Shown in pieces: positions 35,494 to 44,573 of a DNA stretch of 64,000 nucleotides. Within the stretch, counting starts at the first letter, position 1; the number at the start of each line of letters is the position of its first letter. This stretch comes from Neokomagataea thailandica NBRC 106555 (lineage in GTDB: Bacteria > Pseudomonadota > Alphaproteobacteria > Acetobacterales > Acetobacteraceae). The stretch spans positions 1-64,000 of the forward strand of contig NZ_BCZB01000007.1 of NCBI RefSeq assembly GCF_001598495.1, given 5' to 3'. The position numbers and the translations under genes were made by a program. The notes beneath the pieces were generated by a model that worked only from the letters and a program-made list of their open reading frames with translations, was not told the origin of the DNA and searched no databases.

Positions 35494-37562
35494 ATGGCTA
35501 TCCGTACGCCGAATTCGACCACGCGATCCGGTGGAATACGGAAGAATTCCGTGGCCGATGTTGCGTTACGCAACAGTAGCAGGAAGATCCACATACGCCA
35601 GAGCGACATTTTGGGAACGCGTGAACGAACGACGAGTTCGTGGGAGGTGAAGTAGGAGGCTTGGATGGGGTCGAAAGCGACATCCAAGGATTTTAGTTCC
35701 TGCAGTGCGCGCGGTAGGTTGGGCATTTCCATGAAACCATAGCGCACGATGACCCGGTAAATATTGGGGGCCAATTCTTCCACAATGGTGCGTTGGTCAC
35801 GCTCTGCTTCGGGCTGGTCCAAGTTTTGGACGGTGACGAAGAGAACGTGCTCGTGCAGGACTTTATTGTGTTTGAGGTTGTGTAACAACGAGTTGGGGAC
35901 GTTGTCTGGGTTTGCCGTGAGGAACACGGCTAAGCCGGGCACGCGCACAGTACGTGATTGTGGCAGTCGGTTCAGGAAGGACCCCATGGGCATAGAGTCG
36001 GATTGTTGACGGTTGGTCAACAAACTACGGCCACGCTTCCATGTGGTCATGAGGATGGTACTGATGGTGCCGATCGCCAGCGGGACCCAGCCACCATCTG
36101 GAATTTTCAGCAAGTTGGCCGAGAAGAAGACGCTGTCCACGATGAAGAGGAAGCCGAAGACGATTCCAACGCTGATGGCGCTCCATTTGAACGTACGCCG
36201 GAACACAACCATAGCGAGGACACAGGTGCACAAGAATGTGCCTGTCACAGCGATGCCGTATGCGGCGGCCAACGCGGCAGAAGACTGGAAGGCCAGCACC
36301 AAGACGATGGCACCAAAGCCGAGGATCCAGTTCAGGGAGGGCAGATAGATCTGTGCTTCTTCTGATGGGTTCGTATGGATGATACGCGTGCGCGGTAGGT
36401 AACCCAGTTGGATCAGTTGGCGGCACAAAGAGAAACTGCCCGAAATACCGGCCTGAGAGGCGATGACAGTTGCAAATGTTGCCAGAATGAGCAGCGGTAC
36501 TTGTGCCCATGCTGGGCCGAGGTGGTAGAATGGGTTGGATAACGTGCTGGGGTCTTTAATGAGTAGTGCCGCTTGGCCAAAATAATTGAGTGTGAGGGCC
36601 GGCAGGACGAAGAACATCCATGCCTTACGGATGGGGGATCGTCCAAAGTGGCCCATATCGGCATAGAGTGCTTCAGCCCCTGTTACGGAGAGCACGACAG
36701 AACCGAGTGCTACGAACGATAATGTGCCGTGAGTGGCGATAAAGTTCAAAGCAAAGCTGGGGGATAGAGCTAGCGCGACCTGCGGGTAGAGCATAATGCC
36801 GCGAATACCCAAGACGGCTAGGGTCGCGAACCACAGTACCATGACGGGGCCAAAAGCGCGGCCAATTTTCCCTGTGCCGAAGCCTTGTGCTGCGAATAAA
36901 GCCGCCAAGACGACAATGGCGAGTGGGATAATGATATGGCTTGCCGATGGAACCGCGACTTCGATGCCTTCAATAGCGGACAGAACGGAGACGGCAGGGG
37001 TAATGATGCTATCCCCGAAGAATAAGCAACTCCCTGCAATCCCTGCGAGGCCGAAGAGCCAGCGTAAGCGTGGAGATTTGGCGACGCGTTGTGCAAGGGA
37101 CATCAGTGCGATGATCCCGCCTTCGCCATTATGGTCTGCACGCATGATGAGAATGACGTATTTGATCGTCACAATAAGCATCAGTGCCCAGAATGTCAGG
37201 CTGGCGAGGCCGAGAATATCAACATGGGGGACGGCATGTTTGTCGCCACCAATGGCATTAACGGAAGATTGAAGCGCATAAAGCGGGCTCGTGCCGATAT
37301 CGCCGAATACCACGCCAAGGACCGCCACCAGTGCGCCTGCACCTGCGGGCTTGGAGGGGTGTGTACTGTCTCTACCTTCATCCAGTGTAACCGGCGCGCT
37401 TGTGCTGGCAGGTTTGGGGGCCTCCCCATTGTCGTGAGGAGCCTCCTTCTGAGAAGAGGGCGAAGATGTATTTTGGCCGTTTTGATCGGACATGAAGGGT
37501 TCCGTTTTGGGCTTTGCTTCCGAGCCATCTGAGAATGGCTCGACCACCAATGCCCCTTTCAT
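35490..37562 (-). CDS. kup: Kup/Trk-type low-affinity potassium transporter
   Basis: A 690-residue KUP family H+/K+ symporter with about 12 membrane helices (about 75-510) and a C-terminal cytoplasmic domain. Hallmarks are LGVVFGDIGTSPLYAL near the first helix, DHNGEGGIIALMSLAQR, FFGDSIITPAVSVLSAIEG and SQAGISGSFSLCRQ. The N-terminal tail is long, hydrophilic and Pro/Ser-rich. ATG 37493 (MSDQNGQ) is a probable alternative start, 23 codons shorter. It is coupled to hemW downstream. Confidence 0.92.
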   Translation of the reverse strand: MKGALVVEPFSDGSEAKPKTEPFMSDQNGQNTSSPSSQKEAPHDNGEAPKPASTSAPVTLDEGRDSTHPSKPAGAGALVAVLGVVFGDIGTSPLYALQSSVNAIGGDKHAVPHVDILGLASLTFWALMLIVTIKYVILIMRADHNGEGGIIALMSLAQRVAKSPRLRWLFGLAGIAGSCLFFGDSIITPAVSVLSAIEGIEVAVPSASHIIIPLAIVVLAALFAAQGFGTGKIGRAFGPVMVLWFATLAVLGIRGIMLYPQVALALSPSFALNFIATHGTLSFVALGSVVLSVTGAEALYADMGHFGRSPIRKAWMFFVLPALTLNYFGQAALLIKDPSTLSNPFYHLGPAWAQVPLLILATFATVIASQAGISGSFSLCRQLIQLGYLPRTRIIHTNPSEEAQIYLPSLNWILGFGAIVLVLAFQSSAALAAAYGIAVTGTFLCTCVLAMVVFRRTFKWSAISVGIVFGFLFIVDSVFFSANLLKIPDGGWVPLAIGTISTILMTTWKRGRSLLTNRQQSDSMPMGSFLNRLPQSRTVRVPGLAVFLTANPDNVPNSLLHNLKHNKVLHEHVLFVTVQNLDQPEAERDQRTIVEELAPNIYRVIVRYGFMEMPNLPRALQELKSLDVAFDPIQASYFTSHELVVRSRVPKMSLWRMWIFLLLLRNATSATEFFRIPPDRVVEFGVRIAI

Positions 37563-37634
37563 GACAAGATTTTCGCCTTTGACGCAAGTAATACGATTCT
37601 GACGGTGAAGACATGTCTAAGAGTGAAAAATAAT

Positions 37635-38321
37635 TTACTCTTTTGTGGGGGGTGTAGGGCGGCCTCCGAAGATCGCGCTACCCACACGAACATGTGTGGC
37701 TCCGTGGGCGATTGCGGCCTCGAAATCGGCGGACATGCCCATGGAGAGTGTTTTGAGGCCGTGGCGGTGCGCAAGCTGTGCGAGAAGCTGAAAATGCGTG
37801 TGTGGCTCTTCATTTTCCGGCGGGATGCACATGAGACCCTTTACGGCTGGGCCAAAGGTTTGGAGAGCTTGTTCAATGAACTTGTCGGCTTGTTCTCGGG
37901 GGGTGCCGAATTTTTGTGGCTCATTGCCAGTATTAATCTGCACATAAAGGCGCGGTAAACGGCCAGTTTTCTGCGTAGCTTTGTCGATGGCCGTGAGGAG
38001 AGAGGGGCGGTCTAAAGTTTCGATGACATCGGCAATACGGCAGGCCTCGAGGGCTTTGTTTGTTTGCAGGCCACCAATAATATGGAGCAATAGATCCGGA
38101 TAGCGTGATCGGAGCACTGGGAATTTCGTGGCCGCTTCCTGTACGCGGTTCTCACCAAAAAGACGTTGGCCAGCTGCTAAGGCTGCTTCAATCGATTCGA
38201 GTGGGTGGAACTTACTGACGGCGACAAGGTGTGTGGCATCGGCCGCGCGTCCTGCTTCGGCGCATGCGTTACGGATGCGGTTTCGAATCTTATCGAGGTT
38301 GCAAGCAATAATGTCAGACAT
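37635..38321 (-). CDS. YggS family PLP homeostasis protein
   Basis: A cytoplasmic PLP-binding alanine-racemase-like barrel of 228 residues, involved in vitamin B6 and amino-acid balance but with no known enzymatic activity. The PLP lysine lies in HLVAVSKFHPLESI. FGENRVQEA, HIIGGLQTNKA, VQINTGNEPQKFG and LSMGMSADFEAAIAHGATHVRVGSAIFG follow in family order. I start it at ATG 38321; the frame remains open far upstream only because it shadows the divergent methyltransferase gene. Confidence 0.94.
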   Translation of the reverse strand: MSDIIACNLDKIRNRIRNACAEAGRAADATHLVAVSKFHPLESIEAALAAGQRLFGENRVQEAATKFPVLRSRYPDLLLHIIGGLQTNKALEACRIADVIETLDRPSLLTAIDKATQKTGRLPRLYVQINTGNEPQKFGTPREQADKFIEQALQTFGPAVKGLMCIPPENEEPHTHFQLLAQLAHRHGLKTLSMGMSADFEAAIAHGATHVRVGSAIFGGRPTPPTKE

Positions 38322-38374
38322 GAAGGCACATGACGCCATTGCGTCGAGCGCCGCAAGATGCGATTTCGTCATAT

Positions 38375-39712
38375 ATGAATAAACCGACCACCAACCGCGG
38401 GTCACGCGGTCCCCGTAAAGCACCTTCCGGCAAGCCTTCAGGCAAGTTCTCTGGGCGTTCCGCGCGTCCGTCTGCGGATCCAACACGGGATCTTGCTTTT
38501 GATATTGTTTGTGGTGTTGTTGAGCATCGGCGTATGTTGGAGACGACATTAGACCGTGCAGGCGCGATGGAAGCGCGCGATCGCTCATCAGCGCATCGTC
38601 TAGCGGCAACGACACTCCGCCATATGGGCAGCATGACGGAATTGTTGCAACCTTTATTGCGCCGTGAGCCACCAGAGCCCGTGCGTTGCGCGTTGCTGCT
38701 GGGTGTGGCTCAGCTTTTGCATTTGGAGACGCCGCCGCATGCTGCGGTGGGTACGATTGTTGATTTGTTGCGCCGTCGTGGTCTTGCGCCTTTCGCTGGG
38801 CTGGCCAATGCGGTGCTGCGCCGTGTCTCACGCGAAGGGGCGACTTTGCGTGAGGGGTTGGATGAAGCGCGTTTGGATGTTCCGCCTTGGTTGTGGAGTG
38901 CATGGGGTGCGCGCGCCCGTGCGATTTCACGTGGATTGCATCGTGAGGCTCCGTTGGATTTAACGTTGCAGCCGGGGGCTGCTGTACCGAATGACGGCGA
39001 AGAATTGCCGACTGGGAGTGTACGTTTTCCCGCCGGGACACGTATTGCAGAGCTGGAAGGCTTTGAGGACGGGGCATTCTGGGCGCAGGATGTTGCTGCG
39101 GCGATGCCGGTACGTCTGATGGGTGACGTATCAGGTAAAACGGTTGTTGATTTGTGTGCGGCTCCCGGTGGCAAGACGGCGCAATTAGCGCATGCAGGGG
39201 CTACGGTCACGGCTGTTGAACGAGAAGCGCCGCGAGCGGAGCGTTTGCGAGAAAATATCAAGCGTTTGAAGCTGGAAACGGTGCAGGTTGTTGAGGCTGA
39301 TGCTCTGACCTGGAAGCCGAAAGAAGCGGTAGATGCGGTTCTTTTGGATGCGCCATGTTCTGCAACAGGGACATTCCGCCGTCACCCAGATGTGCTGTGG
39401 ATTAAGCGTCCGCGTGATGTTGTAGCACTGGCAGAAGCGCAAGACAGCTTTATTGATGCTGTGCGTGATATGCTGAAGCCTGGTGGTATGATGCTGTATG
39501 CCGTTTGTTCGCTTCAGGATGAAGAGGGGCCGGAACGTGTCGCCGCTGCGTTGGAGCGTGGCGGTTGGCGTTTGGATCCGTTCTCTGAAGATGAACTGTC
39601 ATCTATGGCGGCGGCACGCACGGCGGAAGGTTATTTCCGGACACATCCGGGCTTGTGGCAGGACCGCGGCGGTATGGATGGGTTCTTCGCTGCGCGCTTG
39701 ATCCGAGTGTGA
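38375..39712 (+). CDS. RsmB/NOP-type rRNA cytosine methyltransferase
   Basis: A 445-residue m5C methyltransferase acting on rRNA, probably 16S C967. A basic disordered N terminus (1-35) precedes a NusB-like RNA-binding domain (about 40-170) and the SAM domain. The SAM motif is VVDLCAAPGGKTAQLA. The two catalytic cysteines sit in LLDAPCSATGTFRRHPD and YAVCSLQDEEG. ATG 38375 gives a natural N terminus with 53 bases to the divergent YggS start; the frame opens at 38330 but without ribosome site support. Confidence 0.93.
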   Translation: MNKPTTNRGSRGPRKAPSGKPSGKFSGRSARPSADPTRDLAFDIVCGVVEHRRMLETTLDRAGAMEARDRSSAHRLAATTLRHMGSMTELLQPLLRREPPEPVRCALLLGVAQLLHLETPPHAAVGTIVDLLRRRGLAPFAGLANAVLRRVSREGATLREGLDEARLDVPPWLWSAWGARARAISRGLHREAPLDLTLQPGAAVPNDGEELPTGSVRFPAGTRIAELEGFEDGAFWAQDVAAAMPVRLMGDVSGKTVVDLCAAPGGKTAQLAHAGATVTAVEREAPRAERLRENIKRLKLETVQVVEADALTWKPKEAVDAVLLDAPCSATGTFRRHPDVLWIKRPRDVVALAEAQDSFIDAVRDMLKPGGMMLYAVCSLQDEEGPERVAAALERGGWRLDPFSEDELSSMAAARTAEGYFRTHPGLWQDRGGMDGFFAARLIRV

Positions 39713-39961
39713 GGGCGGCATGTTTGCGGGGGCTGGCCGATTGAGCCTGAGCCTCCGCAAGCATGCGAATGTTCAAGGCATCTTTTACACAGCCTGGGAT
39801 GCCTAGGCGCTTTTGCGTCAATGATGCTTTTAATGATGTATAGCTAGGGACGGGTGCGTTCTTTTTGGCGTGCACAAAGTGCCTTCATAGCGTCACGGCA
39901 TTGGCTTGCGATCTGGAGCTATTGAGAGGCCAAGATCGGCGTGACCGGCGCTTATGACACA

Positions 39962-39967
39962 TATAAT
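39962..39967 (+). promoter_or_regulatory. Possible -10 box for the small lipoprotein gene
   Basis: TATAAT at 39962-39967 is a perfect -10 hexamer in an AT-rich stretch 68 bases ahead of the lipoprotein start. A GTGACC at 39941-39946 is a poor -35 at 15-base spacing. The preceding stretch 39713-39930 has no gene I can support on either strand. Confidence 0.4.
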
Positions 39968-40034
39968 CTCAAACGATTTCTATTTATAAGACCTAATAAG
40001 CATAAACCTTCTTGAGAAAAGGAGGTCTCGTATC

Positions 40035-40190
40035 ATGTCAAAGAATAGCCGTGTTGTTGTTAAGGTTGGTATTATTGGTTTGTCATTGTCAATGTTGGCT
40101 GCATGCTCCTCTATTGGCAATGTATCTCATTCAAGTGTTCCGGATGGTGTTTCTTATTCACCTTTGGTTGGGAATGGAAACTTTCCTTAA
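40035..40190 (+). CDS. Small lipoprotein
   Basis: A 51-residue lipoprotein. A short basic N terminus (SKNSR) and a hydrophobic core lead to the lipobox LAAC with the acylated Cys at position 24, followed by SSIGNVSHSSV. The mature part would be only 28 residues, ending VGNGNFP. A very strong AAGGAGGT ribosome site lies 9 bases upstream, and a strong terminator follows, so this is a real stand-alone transcription unit. The function is unknown; small lipoproteins of this sort resemble entericidin-like or envelope-structural peptides, which is only a guess. Confidence 0.8.
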   Translation: MSKNSRVVVKVGIIGLSLSMLAACSSIGNVSHSSVPDGVSYSPLVGNGNFP

Positions 40191-40211
40191 TATGAAGGTT
40201 CATTCTTATAG

Positions 40212-40250
40212 AAGCCACTCAATAGAAAAACTCTATTGAGTGGCTTTTTT
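40212..40250 (+). terminator. Strong intrinsic terminator after the small lipoprotein gene
   Basis: A perfect 15-bp stem, AAGCCACTCAATAGA (40212-40226) with TCTATTGAGTGGCTT (40232-40246), has a 5-base loop and runs straight into six T residues. It lies between convergent genes and may also affect the lptB transcript from the other strand. Confidence 0.92.
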
Positions 40251-40254
40251 GTTT

Positions 40255-41064
40255 TTAGAGAGAAAAATTCTCGCCCAGATAGACCCGACGGACATCTTCA
40301 TTCGCCACGATCGCCTCGGGGGTACCTTCCATTAAGACTTGTCCGCCATGCATGATGTAAGCGCGGTCAATGACTTCAAGAGTTTCACGGACGTTATGGT
40401 CTGTAATGAGCACGCCGATGCCACGGTCTTTGAGGTGAGAGACAAGGTCACGGATTTCACCCACGGCAATCGGGTCAATGCCAGCGAGTGGTTCATCCAA
40501 GAGAATATAGTTGGGTTGGCTGGCGAGGGCGCGGGCAATTTCTAAGCGGCGACGTTCCCCGCCGGAAAGTGCGAGAGAAGGGGAGCGACGGAGATGTGTA
40601 ATGCCAAACTCAGCCAAGAGGCCGTCGAGCATGGTTTCCCGTACGTCTGGGTCCGCCTCAATGACTTCAAGCGCAGCCATAATGTTTTGCTCAACATTAA
40701 GGCCACGGAAAATACTGGCTTCTTGTGGCAGGTACCCAACGCCTAAGCGGGCGCGGCGGTACATGGGGAGTTCTGTAATTTCTGCGCCATCCAGTGTGAT
40801 GGAGCCAGTGTCCGGCTGTACGAGGCCGACGATCATGTAGAAGCTGGTTGTTTTGCCCGCTCCGTTTGGGCCGAGTAGGCCCACGGCCTCACCACGCTGC
40901 ACTTTGAGCGAGACGTTTTGAACAACGGCACGCTTTTTATACGTTTTGCCGATGCCCGTTGCGACCAAGCCAGTGCTGGTGTTGAGTGTGTGGGTGGTGC
41001 TGGGAGAGGTTTCAGAAGTCACGGTGGTTTGGTCACTTATGCGGCTGAGACGGGGCGGCTTCAT
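40255..41064 (-). CDS. lptB: LPS export ABC ATPase LptB
   Basis: The cytoplasmic ATPase of the Lpt bridge that moves lipopolysaccharide to the outer membrane. Walker A is LLGPNGAGKTTSFYMI and the Q-loop region is GVGYLPQEASIFRGL. The signature is ALSGGERRRLEIARAL, Walker B is YILLDEPLAGIDPIA and the H-loop is ITDHNVRETL. I start at ATG 41064 (MKPPRLS), which overlaps lptA; the N terminus is about 30 residues longer than E. coli LptB. rpoN and hpf, which often follow lptB in Proteobacteria, are absent; a small convergent lipoprotein gene is there instead. Confidence 0.94.
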   Translation of the reverse strand: MKPPRLSRISDQTTVTSETSPSTTHTLNTSTGLVATGIGKTYKKRAVVQNVSLKVQRGEAVGLLGPNGAGKTTSFYMIVGLVQPDTGSITLDGAEITELPMYRRARLGVGYLPQEASIFRGLNVEQNIMAALEVIEADPDVRETMLDGLLAEFGITHLRRSPSLALSGGERRRLEIARALASQPNYILLDEPLAGIDPIAVGEIRDLVSHLKDRGIGVLITDHNVRETLEVIDRAYIMHGGQVLMEGTPEAIVANEDVRRVYLGENFSL

Positions 41065-41983
41065 TGGGAACGACAAGCCCTTGGATGGGAGAATCGCTGC
41101 CGGGCAGCATGGTGGCAATGCCCGTTTTCATGTTCACGATAGCTTGGGAACCGTTATTTTGATTTTGGCCTTGTGTCACATGCACATGACCAATCAAACG
41201 CGCGATTTGGCTATCGGCCACATAGACGCCACGATCACCTGTGGCGGTTTGGTTCTGCGTACGAATAATGACATGGCCCCAACCATAGGCGCGGTCCAGT
41301 TTTGAACTGCCGCCGCCCAGTGGGCCATTGGTGGTATTCGTATTGGCAGATTGTGGGGCTGGTGTTGTGGGTGTGGTGCCTTGTGGGGCGGTGTAAGCAG
41401 CGAGTACATCTGCTTGGACTTGTTTGCCGTCATTGGTGGTCACGGTAGCATTGCCGCGCCCGACGGACATGTGATCTCGTGCATGATATTCCATGACATC
41501 ACGCGCAGTGAGAATGTCTTGTGGAGTTGTGAGGCGTAGAGCATGGCCAGTGAGCAGCATGACGGCTTGGTCCATGTCATACATGCCGCGGTCCCCCCAT
41601 GCTTGGTCTGCCTGATTGTAGACATGGACGTGTCCACGGGCTTCGAGCCGGTAAAGTTCCAGCGAGCCGCTCATGGGGTCGGAGCTGTCGCTTTTTTGCT
41701 GCGGTTCTTGGGTCGGTTGGTTCTTTTTGCGGAGGTAACCGATTAGCGTATCAGCATCGACGGTGACATCCCCACGAATAGCCCGTGCGCCGCCACTGAG
41801 CGTAACGGTTTGGGTGTTGCGGTCATAAACCTCTTCACCCTTCCAGAATAATTTGACGGTTTGGCCGTGTGAAAGGTCTTGTTCTCCTGCCGTCGCGTGG
41901 GCTGTGCTGACGCAAAGTGGTGTTGCGGTGCAAAGCAGTGCGGTCAGCGCGCTGAGGAAGTGGGTTTGAAAGGGACGCATCAT
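41033..41983 (-). CDS. lptA: LPS transport periplasmic protein LptA
   Basis: A 316-residue OstA-like protein with a signal peptide (1-32, VSTAHATAG). Beta-jellyroll strands follow in which hydrophobic strands alternate (LFWKGEEVYDRNTQTVTLSG, DVTVDADTLIGYL and GHVIIRTQNQTATGDRGVYV). It forms the periplasmic bridge between LptC and LptD. It is longer than E. coli LptA (185 residues) because of Gln/Ser and Pro/Thr/Asn-rich inserts around 95-110 and 205-230. Its start overlaps the lptC stop by 4 bases. Confidence 0.9.
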   Translation of the reverse strand: MMRPFQTHFLSALTALLCTATPLCVSTAHATAGEQDLSHGQTVKLFWKGEEVYDRNTQTVTLSGGARAIRGDVTVDADTLIGYLRKKNQPTQEPQQKSDSSDPMSGSLELYRLEARGHVHVYNQADQAWGDRGMYDMDQAVMLLTGHALRLTTPQDILTARDVMEYHARDHMSVGRGNATVTTNDGKQVQADVLAAYTAPQGTTPTTPAPQSANTNTTNGPLGGGSSKLDRAYGWGHVIIRTQNQTATGDRGVYVADSQIARLIGHVHVTQGQNQNNGSQAIVNMKTGIATMLPGSDSPIQGLVVPNEAAPSQPHK

Positions 41984-42765
41984 GGTGCCGTATGTGCTCC
42001 TTTGGGTGAGGGCTGAGGCCCAGAGTGTGTCCCAGTACTGGAATCGTCAAACCGGACGGTTTGTCCCGCACCGGTGAACTGCATGATACCCGCATGTTGA
42101 TCCAGAAAATACCCCTGAGCATCTTCTGTGCCAAAGGGGCCTTCTGCATGGACGCTGTCATGCGAGGCGACGACGTCATGTTTTAAGTCTAGATCGGCGG
42201 AGGGGCCGTTGAGAAGGGTGCCGTCGTCACGATACAAAACAACATGTCCGTCTAGGTTCAGTGTCTGTTCGTGTTGCATATAGACTCCACGATCGGCTTG
42301 GATTTGTGCCCAACCGGCGTCGGGGAGCATGATGTCTGCCACGGGGTTGGTCAGGTCAACGCGGTCTGGGCCTTCTTGGTGGGTAATGCGTGCTGAAATT
42401 GTGTAGGGGCGTTGGTGTTCATCAAGGCCACGATATATGGCATCTTCCATATTGCCGCTTTCGACGCGGAGGCGTGCCATTTCACGCATTGCAGCGCGGT
42501 TTTGGCTGACGAGATGCGTCACTTCGGGCCAAGCGGCGATAGAAATGAGCAGTAGAATAGCTAAAGTGGGCAGAGCTTTTTTTGCAAAAGCAACGACTGT
42601 GCGGCGGCGAGCAAGGTCCTGCGCGTTTGGGATGGCGCGGTCCCGCTCAAGCGCTGCCTGACGCAGAGCATCTAGCCGTGAAATCGTTTCGCGACGTTCT
42701 TGGTTGAAATCATCGCGCTGGGCGCGTGGCGTGTGGCCGTTAGGCGGCGGGGTGTCTTGGTTCAC
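41980..42765 (-). CDS. lptC: LPS export protein LptC
   Basis: A bitopic inner-membrane protein of 261 residues. A charged cytoplasmic tail (1-60) precedes one helix (about 65-82, LPTLAILLLISIAAWP). A periplasmic OstA-like domain follows, with strands such as AQIQADRGVYMQHEQTLNL and HVVLYRDDGTLL. The N-terminal tail is longer than in E. coli LptC. It is coupled at both ends by 4-base overlaps, to kdsD upstream and lptA downstream. Confidence 0.9.
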   Translation of the reverse strand: MNQDTPPPNGHTPRAQRDDFNQERRETISRLDALRQAALERDRAIPNAQDLARRRTVVAFAKKALPTLAILLLISIAAWPEVTHLVSQNRAAMREMARLRVESGNMEDAIYRGLDEHQRPYTISARITHQEGPDRVDLTNPVADIMLPDAGWAQIQADRGVYMQHEQTLNLDGHVVLYRDDGTLLNGPSADLDLKHDVVASHDSVHAEGPFGTEDAQGYFLDQHAGIMQFTGAGQTVRFDDSSTGTHSGPQPSPKGAHTAP

Positions 42766-43754
42766 CGGAGGCCTGCACGAAGAAGGTCATGAAGATGCAC
42801 AATGCCGATTGGATGTTGCTTCTGATCAAGGACAAAGAGGCTCGTAATGGGCTTCGAGCGTGCATTCATCTGGCGTAATGCGTCTTGTGCTAATGTCGAT
42901 GGGGTCGTCGTGATGGGTTTATGGTTCATGACGTCCCTTGCGGTGGTGGTGTGCAAGTTGCCTAAAAGGGCATGACGCAAATCTGCGTCTGTAATCAGGC
43001 CGCATAGAGCGCCTTCGTCATTGATAACACCCATGCAGCCGAATGTCTTGCGTGTCATTTCAAGAATAACATCCTGCAAGGGGAGGTTGGGGCTGCCGAG
43101 GGGGAGTGCGTCGCCCGTGTGCATGAGTTCGTGGACGGGGCGCAGTTGAGCGCCCAAGCGGCCGCCGGGGTGGAATGTGCCGAAATCTTCTGCGGTGAAA
43201 TTGCGGCGTTCGAGTAAGGCAATGGCGAGGGCATCTCCCAGAGCGAGCTGCATCAATGTGCTTGTGGTGGGGGCAAGGCCCATTGGGCAGGCTTCTGGGG
43301 TGCGTGGGAGAAGAAGGGTGAGAGAGGCTGCGCGCGCCAAAGCAGAATCGGCGATAGCCGTTATGGCGATGACCGGAATGTTACGTCGTGCTGCGTAGGT
43401 TAAGATGGCAGCGAGTTCTGCGGTTTCACCTGAGTTGGAGAGGGCGAGGATGAGATCCCCCTCTGCCAGCATACCGAGGTCACCATGGGCGGCTTCGGCG
43501 GGGTGGATAAACAGGGAGGGGGTCCCGGTTGAGGCGAGGGTTGCTTGAATTTTTCGGCCGATATGACCGGATTTCCCGATGCCGGTAACGGCTAAGCGCC
43601 CTGTGCAGGCGTAAATAATGTGCACGGCATGATCAAATGATTGGCCGAGGGGGCCGTTTAACGCGGCGCTGAGAGCCTCCAGCCCTGCGCGTTCTGTGAG
43701 CAGGGTTTGGTATGCTGACTGGTGAGCGTGCAGGCTTGCTGAAGGCTGGGACAT
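42762..43754 (-). CDS. kdsD: Arabinose-5-phosphate isomerase (KdsD/KpsF type)
   Basis: Converts ribulose-5-phosphate to arabinose-5-phosphate, the Kdo precursor. A SIS domain (about 40-180) has VTGIGKSGHIGRKIQATLAS, HPAEAAHGDLGM and LALSNSGETAEL. Two CBS domains follow (about 205-330). ATG 43754 gives 330 residues, the usual length; the frame continues upstream across rnd but that part is not conserved. It is next to lptC, lptA and lptB, tying Kdo supply to LPS export. Confidence 0.94.
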   Translation of the reverse strand: MSQPSASLHAHQSAYQTLLTERAGLEALSAALNGPLGQSFDHAVHIIYACTGRLAVTGIGKSGHIGRKIQATLASTGTPSLFIHPAEAAHGDLGMLAEGDLILALSNSGETAELAAILTYAARRNIPVIAITAIADSALARAASLTLLLPRTPEACPMGLAPTTSTLMQLALGDALAIALLERRNFTAEDFGTFHPGGRLGAQLRPVHELMHTGDALPLGSPNLPLQDVILEMTRKTFGCMGVINDEGALCGLITDADLRHALLGNLHTTTARDVMNHKPITTTPSTLAQDALRQMNARSKPITSLFVLDQKQHPIGIVHLHDLLRAGLR

Positions 43755-43761
43755 CTGGGTG

Positions 43762-44406
43762 TTAGGCGCGATGTGAGAAAATATCGGGGTCTTCGTAGCC
43801 GAGTAGATCCAGTTTTGCGCGCGCGGAAAGGAAGTCGTAGCAAGACTGTGCGAGGTCGCGGCGGTTTTCACGGATCAGCATAGCTTCGAGCTTGGCCCAA
43901 AGCGCATGCAGGTACAAGACGTCTGATGCCGCATAGCGCATTTGGTCTTCGTTTAGGGTTGGGGAGCCCCAGTCAGAACTTTGTTGCTGCTTGCTGAGTT
44001 CAACGCCAAGAAGGTCACGGCACAGATAAGCGAGGCCGTGGCGGTCTGTGAAGGTATAAACAAGGCGTGCGGCAATTTTTGTGCAAAGGACGGATGGAAC
44101 ATCAACGCCGAATGTATGTTGAAGCACGGCAACATCGAAGCGTGCAAAATGCATGAGCTTGGTGATGTTGGGGTTGCTGATCAGGGCTTTAAGGTTGGGG
44201 GCATCTGCGCCGCGGCCACCAAGGGACGTGGGGCGTATTTGCACGAGATGCGCTTCGCCATTGCCGGAAGAAAGCTGCACAAGGCACAAACGGTCACGAT
44301 GTGGGTTGAGGCCCATGGTCTCAGTGTCAATGGCGACAACTGATCCGAGGTCGAGATCTGCCGGCAGGTCGCCGTCATGAAGATGGATGGCGTTCTGCTG
44401 GCTCAT
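43762..44406 (-). CDS. rnd: Ribonuclease D (short form)
   Basis: A 214-residue DEDD-family 3'-5' exonuclease domain without the C-terminal HRDC domains of E. coli RNase D, as is usual for the alphaproteobacterial short form. Exo I is VAIDTETMGL, exo II lies in MHFARFDVAVLQ and exo III in MRYAASDVLYLHAL. It trims 3' ends of small structured RNAs. It sits 7 bases upstream of kdsD and just downstream of tRNA-Leu on the same strand, so it may share that transcript. Confidence 0.93.
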   Translation of the reverse strand: MSQQNAIHLHDGDLPADLDLGSVVAIDTETMGLNPHRDRLCLVQLSSGNGEAHLVQIRPTSLGGRGADAPNLKALISNPNITKLMHFARFDVAVLQHTFGVDVPSVLCTKIAARLVYTFTDRHGLAYLCRDLLGVELSKQQQSSDWGSPTLNEDQMRYAASDVLYLHALWAKLEAMLIRENRRDLAQSCYDFLSARAKLDLLGYEDPDIFSHRA

Positions 44407-44485
44407 GTCGTATCACCGCTGTTTTGAAGATGCAGGGCGATGCGGCCAGTAGTTGGGGGCCGATCCGGCCTGATCTATAAAGTAA

Positions 44486-44573
44486 TGGTGCCCAGAAGAA
44501 GACTCGAACTTCCACGTCCTTTCGGACACAGGTACCTGAAACCTGCGCGTCTACCAATTCCGCCATCTGGGCA
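44486..44573 (-). tRNA. tRNA-Leu(CAG)
   Basis: On the minus strand the sequence folds as a class II tRNA. The acceptor TGCCCAG pairs with CTGGGCA, and the genomic CCA is encoded (44486-44488). The D-loop contains GGTAGAC, the anticodon arm is CAGGT-TTCAGGT-ACCTG with anticodon CAG, the variable arm is GTCCGAAAGGAC and the T-arm contains GTTCGAGTC. It reads CUG codons, heavily used in the GC-rich genes here. Confidence 0.96.

Noticed and set aside
38322-39077. Long N-terminal extension of the YggS protein
   Set aside because: It lies antisense to the conserved methyltransferase gene, its composition is not protein-like, and YggS has its natural start at 38321.
39713-39930. Possible IS remnant between the methyltransferase and lipoprotein genes
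   Set aside because: Short open frames exist on the minus strand, but none matches a transposase family that I can recognise.
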